Shown here: in pieces, positions 25,363-33,362 of the stretch
How the letters are laid out: every line of letters starts with the position of its first letter
How positions within the stretch are numbered: position 1 is the stretch's first letter
Source: UBA5420 sp964485345
GTDB lineage: Bacteria > Bacillota > Limnochordia > Darwinibacteriales > Darwinibacteriaceae
DNA length: 58,418 nucleotides
Direction: 5' to 3'
Assembly: GCA_964485345.1 (NCBI GenBank)
Contig: CAZAJB010000008.1
Span: forward strand, 1-58,418
Position numbers and translations under genes: made by a program
Notes under the pieces: model-generated
The model's database searches: none
Seen by the model: only the letters and a program-made list of their open reading frames with translations
What the model was told of the DNA's origin: nothing

Positions 25363-26814
25363 ATGACTAAGGCGGATATTGGTTTGATTGGTTTGGCGGT
25401 AATGGGTGAAAATCTGGTCATGAACATAGAAAGCAAGGGTTTTTCGGTTGCCGTCTATAACCGCACTCTGGACAAAGTGACAAGTTTTGTGGAAGGCAGA
25501 GGGAAGGGTAAGAATATCATTGGCACCCATTCTCTTGCGGAGTTGGTTTCCAGTTTGAAAAAACCCCGTAAAGTAATGATCATGGTCAAGGCAGGGCGAC
25601 CTGTGGACGATTTGATTGAGCAGTTGATTCCCCTGCTTGAGTCAGGCGACATCCTCATCGATGGCGGAAACTCGCACTTTCCAGACACCGTTCGCCGTAC
25701 CAAGTATGTGGAAGAGCAAGGCTTGCTCTATGTAGGAACAGGCGTATCGGGCGGTGAAGAGGGTGCCTTGCTCGGGCCGAGCCTTATGCCAGGAGGCTCT
25801 CCAGGGGCCTGGCCCCACATCCAGCCTATCTTCCAATCTGTAGCAGCGCAGGTGGAAGACGGTAGCCCTTGCGCGGAGTGGGTGGGACAGGACGGTGCTG
25901 GTCATTTTGTCAAAATGGTGCACAATGGCATTGAATACGGCGACATGCAGCTCATTTGTGAAGCTTACCACCTTCTTAAGGATCTGGTGGGGTTGACGCC
26001 AGATGAGATGCACGCCATCTTTAGAGAATGGAACCAAGGGGAACTCGATAGTTACCTGATTGAGATTACCGCGGACATCCTGGCCTACAAAGATGAAGAC
26101 GGCTCGCCCTTAGTGGAGAAAATTCTCGATACAGCGGGACAAAAAGGAACAGGCAAATGGACTGCCATTTCATCGCTGGACGAAGGCGTTCCCTTGACTC
26201 TCATTGGGGAAGCGGTGTACTCGCGTTTCTTGTCGGCGCTGAAGGATGAACGGGTAGAGGCGGCTCAGGTTCTTCAGGGTCCCCAGCCGAGCTTTAGCGG
26301 AGACAAGAAGGCCTTCATTGAGGACATCAGGCAAGCGCTCTATGCCTCGAAGATCGTCTCCTATGCCCAAGGATATGCCTTGATGCGCGCAGCAGCACAG
26401 AGTCATGGTTGGGATTTGAATTATGGCGGTATCGCCCTCATGTGGCGGGGAGGGTGCATTATTCGCTCGGCGTTCCTGGGTGATATCAAGAAGGCCTTTG
26501 AACAAGATCCTGGCCTGGCCAATCTGCTCTTGGATCCCTTCTTTAAAGAGAAAATTACCTCGGCCCAGGACAGTTGGAGGAAAGTCTGCGCCACAGCCAT
26601 GCTCCAAGGTATTCCGGTACCTGCCTTCAGCGCAGCCCTCAGTTATTACGATGGCTACCGCAACTCCCGGCTGCCGGCAAATCTACTGCAGGCCCAAAGA
26701 GACTACTTTGGCGCCCACACCTATGAACGGATCGACAAACCACGTGGGGAGTTCTTCCACACCAACTGGACTGGACAAGGGGGAAGCACAGCGGCATCAA
26801 TGTATAATGCCTAA
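25363..26814 (+). CDS. gnd: 6-phosphogluconate dehydrogenase, decarboxylating
   Basis: A 483-residue enzyme that oxidises 6-phosphogluconate to ribulose 5-phosphate and CO2 with NAD(P). The nucleotide-binding start is IGLIGLAVMGENL, and NRTLDKV follows the second strand. The active site has VGTGVSGGEEGA, KMVHNGIEYGDMQ (catalytic Lys) and, near the C terminus, RRD-like RDYFGAHTYER. Length is that of the classical dimeric enzyme. ATG at 25363 is preferred; GTG at 25351 in the same frame has the better placed AAGGA. It fits the neighbouring aldonate-kinase and LarA-type genes in sugar-acid metabolism. Confidence 0.93.
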   Translation: MTKADIGLIGLAVMGENLVMNIESKGFSVAVYNRTLDKVTSFVEGRGKGKNIIGTHSLAELVSSLKKPRKVMIMVKAGRPVDDLIEQLIPLLESGDILIDGGNSHFPDTVRRTKYVEEQGLLYVGTGVSGGEEGALLGPSLMPGGSPGAWPHIQPIFQSVAAQVEDGSPCAEWVGQDGAGHFVKMVHNGIEYGDMQLICEAYHLLKDLVGLTPDEMHAIFREWNQGELDSYLIEITADILAYKDEDGSPLVEKILDTAGQKGTGKWTAISSLDEGVPLTLIGEAVYSRFLSALKDERVEAAQVLQGPQPSFSGDKKAFIEDIRQALYASKIVSYAQGYALMRAAAQSHGWDLNYGGIALMWRGGCIIRSAFLGDIKKAFEQDPGLANLLLDPFFKEKITSAQDSWRKVCATAMLQGIPVPAFSAALSYYDGYRNSRLPANLLQAQRDYFGAHTYERIDKPRGEFFHTNWTGQGGSTAASMYNA

Positions 26815-26845
26815 GTACAATGCTATTAAGAAGGGGGCAGTCATC

Positions 26846-27382
26846 ATGTGTGCACTGCGTAGTACATCAACAAAACGGCTTGTCTTGGCCGGCTTGTTCC
26901 TGGGATTGGGTTTAGTAATGCCTTTTTTAACGGGGCAAATCCCTAGCGTTGGCAGTCGCTTGCTGCCCATGCATATTCCGGTATTACTTTGTGGTTTTGT
27001 CTTGGGAGGCCCTCTAGGGCTTGTAGTGGGGTTTTTGACTCCACTTTTGCGCAGCGTATTATTTGGCATGCCTCCGCTCTTTCCTACAGCCTTGGTCATG
27101 GCCTTTGAACTCGCCGCATATGGGTACTTGGCCGGCGTTTTATACCGCTCCTTGCCCAAGAAAAGAATCCGTATTTACGCATCCCTGCTACTGGCCATGC
27201 TTGGTGGTCGCGTTCTCTGGGGCCTGGTGAATGCAGTGGTCTTGGGATTCTCGGGAACATCCTTTACCTGGCAGATGTTCACCGCTGGTGCCTTGATCAA
27301 TGCCGCCCCAGGCATCATCCTACAGATTATTGTCATTCCCGTCATTGTTGTTGTCCTTCAGCGGGCAAAACTCATGGAGTAA
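26846..27382 (+). CDS. ECF transporter S component (vitamin/substrate-binding membrane protein)
   Basis: A 178-residue protein with about six membrane helices. The stretch SRLLPMHIPVLLCGFVLGG is typical of ECF-type S components of the PanT/FolT class (DUF3816). It would bind a vitamin-like solute and work with a shared EcfAAT energising module that must be encoded elsewhere. The substrate is not clear; pantothenate-type proteins have the MHIPV segment. ATG at 26846 follows AAGGGGG; the long upstream extension in the same frame lies inside gnd and is spurious. It is the last gene before the terminator at 27396. Confidence 0.8.
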   Translation: MCALRSTSTKRLVLAGLFLGLGLVMPFLTGQIPSVGSRLLPMHIPVLLCGFVLGGPLGLVVGFLTPLLRSVLFGMPPLFPTALVMAFELAAYGYLAGVLYRSLPKKRIRIYASLLLAMLGGRVLWGLVNAVVLGFSGTSFTWQMFTAGALINAAPGIILQIIVIPVIVVVLQRAKLME

Positions 27383-27395
27383 AGACAAACGCGAA

Positions 27396-27434
27396 ACACC
27401 CAGGCTGATCAAACTTCAGCCTGGGTGTCTTTTT
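27396..27434 (+). terminator. Terminator of the 20.7-27.4 kb gene cluster
   Basis: ACACCCAGGCTG (27396-27407) pairs perfectly with CAGCCTGGGTGT (27417-27428), followed by CTTTTT. It closes the six-gene unit and separates it from the convergent operon. Confidence 0.9.
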
Positions 27435-27438
27435 AACC

Positions 27439-27720
27439 CTACTTTCCCTTTCTGCGTACTAAAGAGAGACCTCCGAAGCCCGCGATAACTGCTGCATAGA
27501 AACCCACATCGTACCACCAGCCGCTGTTGGCCACCTCATAGAGACGAATGTCCTCCCGGAAGAGAGCGAGGACTAAGGAGAGGGGGGCTACCCAACCATG
27601 CCAGATCCCCCACAAGAAACCCGCCGGGTTTTCTTGGCTATGCTTTCCGTCTCCTGGTAGACAACCTGTGAGAAGGAGTACCACAGACAATAACAAGATG
27701 AAAAACCAAACTTTCTTCAT
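27439..27720 (-). CDS. Small membrane-anchored lipoprotein of unknown function
   Basis: A 93-residue protein with a lipoprotein signal peptide: MKK, a hydrophobic core and the lipobox LLTGC, Cys about 19. After a short polar linker there is a hydrophobic segment (GWVAPLSLVLALF), then NSGWWYDVGFYAAVIAGFGG and a basic tail RRKGK. The GIWHG...NSGWWYDVG pattern belongs to a widespread family without known function. The ATG overlaps the TGA of the upstream YczE-like gene (ATGA, 27717-27720), so they are translationally coupled. It is the last gene of the leftward operon. Confidence 0.75.
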   Translation of the reverse strand: MKKVWFFILLLSVVLLLTGCLPGDGKHSQENPAGFLWGIWHGWVAPLSLVLALFREDIRLYEVANSGWWYDVGFYAAVIAGFGGLSLVRRKGK

Positions 27721-28388
27721 GATGGATGCCGTCCTTTCTTTGCTTGTAAGGCCAATAATTTCAGGTTCAGGTAGGTCTCAGCTAACGTTTCGTGTTGGAT
27801 CTTGGTGACGTCAAAGCCCAGTAACCTAAAGGTTAGTTGAACGAAAAATCCAGTCAAGAAAGCACTTAGCACAGTCCCGAGACCTACCATCCCTCCTAGT
27901 TTCCAGCCGCAAATTAATGCCAGGCCCTCAATTACTATGCGGCACACGCCGATGGGCAGTCCTGATTGGCGAGTCAAAGCAACCATCAGACTATCACGGG
28001 GTCCTGCACCGAAGCCAGAGGCAATGTAGAAATACGATGCGAAGGAAATAACAATCAGGCCAGCTATCAACATGACAACGCCACTCAGCGTACTTGTGGC
28101 TGTAGGTACAAGCCCGAGAATGAGATCCAGAAAGAGGCCAATGGCGAACATATTTAAGATACTTCCCAGGCCCACCTTTTCTCTGAGAAGAGCTGTGACT
28201 ACCATGATCATGATGCCCACACTAATTGACGCGGTGCCAATCGTAATTCCTAGGGTGTTAGCCACACCTACATGAAATGTATCCCAGGGAGCATAGCCGA
28301 TCTGAGCACGAATCGTCAAGGCGATTCCTAGGGCATAAAGGAAGAGTCCCCACATGAGGAGTGCCAGTCGGCGCCAGAAGCGTGTCAT
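27717..28388 (-). CDS. YczE/YitT-like integral membrane protein
   Basis: A 223-residue protein with five or six membrane helices, of the YczE/YyaS/YitT group. Family marks are the N-terminal ALGIALTIRAQIGYAPWDTF and the second GFGAGPRDSLMVALTR segment, an internal duplication of the G-x-x-P-W/R-D motif. Function is unknown in the family; some members lie next to transporters. The ATG at 28388 overlaps the oppC stop (ATGA), and its own stop overlaps the lipoprotein start in the same way. This links it tightly with the peptide transporter operon. Confidence 0.82.
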   Translation of the reverse strand: MTRFWRRLALLMWGLFLYALGIALTIRAQIGYAPWDTFHVGVANTLGITIGTASISVGIMIMVVTALLREKVGLGSILNMFAIGLFLDLILGLVPTATSTLSGVVMLIAGLIVISFASYFYIASGFGAGPRDSLMVALTRQSGLPIGVCRIVIEGLALICGWKLGGMVGLGTVLSAFLTGFFVQLTFRLLGFDVTKIQHETLAETYLNLKLLALQAKKGRHPS

Positions 28389-29245
28389 TGATTCATCACT
28401 TGGCGAGGATCGAAGGCATCCCGTAGCCCATCGCCGACAAAATTGATGCTCAAGACGATGACGAAAATCGCGATTCCGGGAGGGAGCCACATCCAAGGCA
28501 TCGCCGCGAGAATATGTAGTGGACGCGCTCGATTCAGCATATTTCCCCAAGAAGGAGCAGGGGGAGGTACGCCCAGTCCTAAGAAGCTCAGGCCTGCTTC
28601 AGACAGAATTGCTGAGGCAACGCCCAGAGTTGCAGAAACCAAGAGGGGCGAGATGGCATTGGGCAGGATATGGCGAAACATGACGCGAGCGGGGGTAGCA
28701 CCAATAGCCCCTGCGGCCAGCGAAAAATCTGTGTTTTTCAGTTTTAGGAACTCAGCCCGTAAGAGCCTAGCCGAACTCGGCCAGGATAAGACGCCGAGGA
28801 TGATCATGGTATTGTAAATCGACGGACCGAAGATCGATGAGATGGTGATGGCCAGAATCATGAAGGGGAAACTGTAGAAAATATCGGCAATACGCATGAT
28901 GACCGTATCCACTACTCCACCTGAGAATCCAGCTACGGCCCCCAAGACAACCCCGATACTCAGTGAGATTCCCACGGAGACCAAGCCAACTGATAAGGAA
29001 ATACGCCCCCCATACAAGGTGCGAGCGAGAATATCGCGTCCCATATCATCCGTGCCAAAGAGGTGGCCTTGGGACGGTGGCAAGTTGCGATTGCGCAAGT
29101 TGGAGCGATTTGGATCGTAGTCTGTTAACGAGGGGGCAAAGGCCGATATTAGGACGAAAAAGGTGAGAATAATGAGGCCAAGGACAGCTAGTTTATTACG
29201 GCAGAAGCGCCGCCAGATTTTCTTCCATTGCGGTATCTGTTGCAT
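28385..29245 (-). CDS. Peptide/nickel-type ABC transporter permease, OppC/DppC family
   Basis: A 286-residue permease. The N-terminal OppC_N segment (WRRFCRNKLAVLGL) is followed by a periplasmic loop with LFGTDDMGRDILARTLYGGR, characteristic of OppC/DppC. The cytoplasmic EAA loop that contacts the ATPases is LSEAGLSFLGLGVPPPAPSWG. ATG at 29245 has AGAGGAG eight bases upstream and is preferred to the GTG at 29263, which would overlap the oppB stop. With OppB it forms the channel. Notably, no ATPase genes (oppD, oppF) are present in this operon. Confidence 0.92.
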   Translation of the reverse strand: MQQIPQWKKIWRRFCRNKLAVLGLIILTFFVLISAFAPSLTDYDPNRSNLRNRNLPPSQGHLFGTDDMGRDILARTLYGGRISLSVGLVSVGISLSIGVVLGAVAGFSGGVVDTVIMRIADIFYSFPFMILAITISSIFGPSIYNTMIILGVLSWPSSARLLRAEFLKLKNTDFSLAAGAIGATPARVMFRHILPNAISPLLVSATLGVASAILSEAGLSFLGLGVPPPAPSWGNMLNRARPLHILAAMPWMWLPPGIAIFVIVLSINFVGDGLRDAFDPRQVMNQ

Positions 29246-29259
29246 CGATTCAACTCCTC

Positions 29260-30219
29260 TCACTCATACTTGATGCGTGGGTCGGCAAAGGCATAGGATA
29301 TATCTGCAAGAATACTACCCAGAAAAATGAGCACGGCAAACATTAGGTTAATCCCCATGATCACCGGATAGTTCCGCTCGCTCAGGGCCTGAATAGCCAG
29401 GGACCCCAGCCCCGGCCAGGTGAAAATATTCTCCACGATCACTGCTCCAGAAAAGATGGTGGGGAGCATAAAACCCATCAAGGTCAAAATTGGCAGGAGC
29501 GCGTTGCGCAGAGCATGTTTGTAGATGACAATATTCTCGTGTAAGCCTTTGGACCTGGCTGTGCGGAGGTAGTCTTCATTGAGTACTTCTAGAAGGCTTG
29601 ACCGCATGTACCGGGCAACACTGGCAATGCTGCCGAGCCCTAGGGTTAGAGCTGGTAAGAGCAGGTAGCGAGCATACCCCAGGAGTGTATGGGGTTCTCC
29701 CGCCATGAAGAAACCGCCAGCGGGCAACATGTTCAGGGTGAGGGCAAAAACGTAAAGCAGGATCAACCCGAAAAAGAAACTCGGAATCGATATTCCCACA
29801 AAGGCCAGGAATGTGATCATGTAGTCAAAAATGGAGTATTGGTAGCGGGCCGAGAGTATACCAACGGGTATACCGATTCCCCAACCTAGGATAATCGATG
29901 ATAAAGAGAGGATGATAGTTGCGGGCATCCTTTCTTTGATCAAGTCTAAGACAGGCCTCCTCGCAGAGTCAAAGGAGAGCCCTAAGTCTCCGCGGACAAC
30001 TCGCAGGAGCCACTGAGCATACTGCACAAGAAAGGGTTGATCGATTCCAAGTTGGGCCTCCCTTTGGGCGATAACTGCGGTATCCAGATCAGGGACACCT
30101 CGCAGGTGGGTGACTGGACTTCCTGGGGCAATGGTAATGATCAAATACAACAAAAAGGTGAATCCCAAAAGAACGGGGATTCCCTGGAGAACAATTCTTC
30201 TAAGAATATACCTCCACAT
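29260..30219 (-). CDS. Peptide/nickel-type ABC transporter permease, OppB/DppB family
   Basis: A 319-residue permease with about six helices. It begins WRYILRRIVLQGIPVLLGFT, the usual OppB/DppB N terminus. The large extracytoplasmic loop contains QLGIDQPFLVQYAQWL and GDLGLSF. The EAA loop (YLRTARSKGL, then LRNALLPILT) precedes the last two helices, and it ends ADPRIKYE as expected. ATG at 30219 follows GGAAGGTGG. A 14-bp hairpin separates it from the upstream oppA gene. Confidence 0.93.
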   Translation of the reverse strand: MWRYILRRIVLQGIPVLLGFTFLLYLIITIAPGSPVTHLRGVPDLDTAVIAQREAQLGIDQPFLVQYAQWLLRVVRGDLGLSFDSARRPVLDLIKERMPATIILSLSSIILGWGIGIPVGILSARYQYSIFDYMITFLAFVGISIPSFFFGLILLYVFALTLNMLPAGGFFMAGEPHTLLGYARYLLLPALTLGLGSIASVARYMRSSLLEVLNEDYLRTARSKGLHENIVIYKHALRNALLPILTLMGFMLPTIFSGAVIVENIFTWPGLGSLAIQALSERNYPVIMGINLMFAVLIFLGSILADISYAFADPRIKYE

Positions 30220-30238
30220 GCAACCACCTTCCAAGAGT

Positions 30239-30269
30239 GGGTGGAACAGCAGCATCTGCTGTTCCACCC
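30239..30269 (-). other. Long intercistronic hairpin between oppA and oppB
   Basis: GGGTGGAACAGCAG (30239-30252) and CTGCTGTTCCACCC (30256-30269) form a perfect 14-bp stem with a 3-base loop. There is no T run on either side, so it is not an ordinary terminator. Such hairpins protect the 3' end of binding-protein mRNA and help keep its level above that of the permeases. It begins 17 bases after the oppA stop. Confidence 0.75.
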
Positions 30270-30285
30270 CAAGACTTCCTGTTAA

Positions 30286-31896
30286 TTAGTCAGTGAGCCA
30301 GATTTTCGAGAGGAGTTGTCGATCAACGAGGGGACCGTAGGGACCTGGATCGGGATCAAAGCCTTTGACCCGTTCGTTGAGGGCCCCGATACTTACTCCG
30401 TAGTTTAGGAACATGGAAGGCAAATCATGATTGATGACGCGCTGCCAGTCACTGTAGATTTCTTTCCGCTTTTCGAGATCTGTTTCCAGACGACCCTGTT
30501 CAATCAGTCGATCCGACTCGGGATTGTTGTAGCCGGGGTCATTCCAGAGGGAGGTGGAGTGCCAAATACCATACGGATCAGGATCTACAGAGAGGCTCCA
30601 ACTCATGGTGAAGGTATCAAACTCCCTGGCATCGACACGGTCAACGGCTGCGCTAAACTCCATAAACATCAGGTCAATCTGGATTCCAATATCCTCCATA
30701 TTTTGCTGGAAGAGAAGTGCCATTTGCTCGGTTAGGCGGCTGCCATCGGGGACAAGAAACTCGAATGCCAGTTTTTCGCCATCTTTTTGCAAAATACCAT
30801 CGCTGCCAGGGGTCCAACCGGCCTCTGCTAGCATGTTTGCCGCCCGCTCGGGGTCATAGTGGTACGGATCAACCCCTTCATCGGTGTAAGCCCAGGATGC
30901 TGTAGGCATGGGAGCATTAGCTACAATACCAAAGCCTTCGCGGATGATGTCGACATAGAGCTGACGGTCAAATCCGTAGGTGATGGCCTGACGAACAGCT
31001 GCGTCGCTAAAGCGTTCTTGACGCAAGTTAAATGCGAGATAGGAATAGCTCAAGGCTTCGTAGATATAGGTGTCGATATGTGCCAGATCGCTCACCTGGA
31101 GGAATTGGTCTGGCGAGATTTCAATAAAATCGATGCGGTTCTGTTGCAGGAAAATGGGAATGGTATCTTGCGAGACTTTTTGATAAACGAGTGTATCAAT
31201 ATTCGGTCTACCGAAGAAATACTCCTCATTCGCGGCTAGGGTCACATGTTGGTCCGTTAGAAACTCCACGAACTTGAAAGGTCCACTACCGACTGGGTTT
31301 AGGTTAAAGGGGGCGGTTTCCAGCTCACCCACGGGAATATGAGCCAGCAAGTGTGATGGGAGGATCCCATAGCCAAACGATGAAAGAAGCGGTGCGTGTG
31401 GCCGAACCGTAGAGAATTTGATGGTATAGTCGTCAAGGATCTCGATTCCTGGTACGTTATCTGCGGTGCCGTCCTTATACTCCTGGGCACCAACAAGCAT
31501 GTTAAAGGTTCCGAAGCGAACGCCTGTGTAGTCAGGATGAAGAATGGTCATATAGGTATAGGCCACGTCTTTTGCCGTGAGTTCCACACCATCATGAAAT
31601 TTGATCCCCTCCTGCAAGTGGAAGGTGATCTCTAAGCCATCATCCGATACTTCCCACATTTTGGCGACTTTCGGTTGGGGCTGGAGAGCAGCGTCAATTT
31701 CGATGAGCCCGTCATAGACAACTTCAATGACGTAGGCGTCGTATTCCTCGGTATAGAGAATGGGGTTGAACATGCCCCGCGGATTAACGGTCGTTCCATA
31801 GCGGAACGTTCCGCCTTGCAGAGGTGTTTCTTGTGCAGAAACAAGCACCGATAGACTCAAGACGAGCAGTAGCACAAAAACGAGTTGCTTCTTCAA
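30286..31896 (-). CDS. Peptide/nickel-type ABC transporter substrate-binding protein (OppA/DppA family)
   Basis: A 536-residue extracytoplasmic binding protein of family 5. A classical signal peptide (KKQLVFVLLLVLSLSVLVSA) ends in an A-x-A-like site; there is no lipobox Cys, unusual for a monoderm bacterium. Family marks are GGTFRYG, the motif EGIKFHDGVELTAKDVAYTY and NPVGSGPFKF. The last part holds the second lobe with GYNNPESDRLIEQGR. It starts with TTG at 31896 behind AAGGAGG. It likely binds peptides, though family members also bind nickel or sugars. The dipeptidase-like amidohydrolases encoded divergently may use its substrate. Confidence 0.9.
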   Translation of the reverse strand: MKKQLVFVLLLVLSLSVLVSAQETPLQGGTFRYGTTVNPRGMFNPILYTEEYDAYVIEVVYDGLIEIDAALQPQPKVAKMWEVSDDGLEITFHLQEGIKFHDGVELTAKDVAYTYMTILHPDYTGVRFGTFNMLVGAQEYKDGTADNVPGIEILDDYTIKFSTVRPHAPLLSSFGYGILPSHLLAHIPVGELETAPFNLNPVGSGPFKFVEFLTDQHVTLAANEEYFFGRPNIDTLVYQKVSQDTIPIFLQQNRIDFIEISPDQFLQVSDLAHIDTYIYEALSYSYLAFNLRQERFSDAAVRQAITYGFDRQLYVDIIREGFGIVANAPMPTASWAYTDEGVDPYHYDPERAANMLAEAGWTPGSDGILQKDGEKLAFEFLVPDGSRLTEQMALLFQQNMEDIGIQIDLMFMEFSAAVDRVDAREFDTFTMSWSLSVDPDPYGIWHSTSLWNDPGYNNPESDRLIEQGRLETDLEKRKEIYSDWQRVINHDLPSMFLNYGVSIGALNERVKGFDPDPGPYGPLVDRQLLSKIWLTD

Positions 31897-32210
31897 AATC
31901 TCATCCTCCTTAAAAATGTATTTGCCTGATTATTCTGTGTAGATCCGCAATTCCCTTCCTTTTTATCCCAATAACACGTAGCTCAACAGGTCAATGAACC
32001 CACCCTCCTCATGGAAATATTCTCTTGTGATTCTACATAAAAATGCACGTTCCTGGTTTAAAGTTACATTTTACAGTATCTTTACGGACAACAAGAAATC
32101 GCAAGCTTCTGCCAGGAAACCTAACGGGTTGCGAGTAAACGGCAGGGTTCTCTCCCCCTTTGTTGAAAACCCAGGTAGCTACGATTGCTTTGCTGATTGG
32201 AGGAGAGTGC
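31897..32210. other. Divergent intergenic region between oppA and the amidohydrolases
   Basis: This 314-base gap holds the two ribosome binding sites and presumably both promoters, but I find no convincing -35/-10 pair. It is AT-rich at 31920-32100. Near 32109-32145 a nested inverted repeat is visible: CTGCC (32109-32113) with GGCAG (32141-32145), enclosing AACC (32118-32121) with GGTT (32127-32130). It could be a small leader hairpin for the rightward genes. No ORF with an RBS was found in it. Confidence 0.4.
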
Positions 32211-33362
32211 ATGTTAGGCATAAGGGATGTAAAAATCGAGACAATTGTAGATGGAACCATCGAGGAAGGTCAGGTCCTAATTGAGCATGGAACAATTACT
32301 GCCTTCGGAAGGGATGTTGATCTATCTCGCTGTGCGAGGATTATTGAGGGTAAGGGGCGGGTGGTAACCCCAGGTCTCATCGATGCCCATACCCATCTCG
32401 GTCTTTCCGAAAGTGGTGTTGGTCGTGAAGGTGCAGATTCGAATGAGGGAACCAATCCTCTGACACCACACCTAAGTGTGCGGGATGGAATTAATATGCA
32501 AGACCAGGCCTTTGAGGTCTTTAGGCGAGCTGGCATCACGACAGTCGGTATCTTGCCAGGGAGCGCCAACCTCTTAGGAGGCACCGGTCTGGCCCTGAAG
32601 TGCAGAGGTACAATTGTGGATGAGGCTGTCCTGAAGGATCCCATTGGCATGAAGGCGGCCCTAGGGGAGAACCCCAAGGGATTTTATGGGGGAAAACGGA
32701 AGTCGCCTGCAACGAGAATGGGTAATGCGGCGCTCTTACGGGGTGCCCTGCAGAAAGCAAGGGACTACTGGGAGAAGGATGACAAATCTGTCGGCCGCGA
32801 TCGAGACAGTGAAGCCCTTTTACCTGTGCTTAAGGGTGAGATTCCCCTAATTATTCATGCCCACAGGCATGATGATCTGGCCACGGCCCTTCGAATTTGT
32901 GAGGAGTTTGGCGTAAGATGCCTCCTGGATCATGTGACAGATGGACATAGGGTCAAAGACATGATCAAGCGAGCGAGCATCCATTGCGCTATAGGTCCGA
33001 CCATGCATTACGGCTCGAAAGTGGAAAACAAGGAGAGGGATTTCCAAACTCCGGTAGTTTTTGACCGGGAGAACATTCCCTTTTGCTTCATCAGCGATCA
33101 CCCGGTCGTCGATGGGAGAAATCTAATCCTCACCGCAAGTATCGCGACGCAGTGGGGGCTTTCTGACGAGAGCGCCTTGAGGGCCATTACCTTGGCATCT
33201 GCTCAGCACCTCGGGATAGACGAACGCGTCGGAACGATCCAAGTCGGTAAAGATGCAGACTTGGTGTTGTGGTCGGCCAATCCTTTGGAGTTCACGACCT
33301 TTGTGGATCTGACCATCATTGACGGCGAAATCGTATACGAAAGGGGTATGCATCAATGCTAG
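32211..33362 (+). CDS. Amidohydrolase, imidazolonepropionase-like (first of a tandem pair)
   Basis: A 383-residue cytosolic metal-dependent hydrolase of the amidohydrolase superfamily. Metal ligands: HTH in IDAHTHLG (about residues 59-61), the His residues of IHAHRHDD (about 216-222) and DHVTDGH (about 243-249), and the Asp of ISDHP (about 295). The C-terminal beta-sandwich motif VGTIQVGKDADLVLW is typical. It resembles prolidase/imidazolonepropionase-like enzymes that cleave N-acyl amino acids, cyclic amides or dipeptides. The ATG at 32211 follows GGAGGAG. Its last 7 bases overlap the next gene. The substrate is unknown. Confidence 0.85.
   Translation: MLGIRDVKIETIVDGTIEEGQVLIEHGTITAFGRDVDLSRCARIIEGKGRVVTPGLIDAHTHLGLSESGVGREGADSNEGTNPLTPHLSVRDGINMQDQAFEVFRRAGITTVGILPGSANLLGGTGLALKCRGTIVDEAVLKDPIGMKAALGENPKGFYGGKRKSPATRMGNAALLRGALQKARDYWEKDDKSVGRDRDSEALLPVLKGEIPLIIHAHRHDDLATALRICEEFGVRCLLDHVTDGHRVKDMIKRASIHCAIGPTMHYGSKVENKERDFQTPVVFDRENIPFCFISDHPVVDGRNLILTASIATQWGLSDESALRAITLASAQHLGIDERVGTIQVGKDADLVLWSANPLEFTTFVDLTIIDGEIVYERGMHQC

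Noticed and set aside
26423..26845. In-frame N-terminal extension of the ECF S component
   Set aside because: It overlaps the end of gnd in another frame; the ATG at 26846 has a good RBS and gives the family's usual length.
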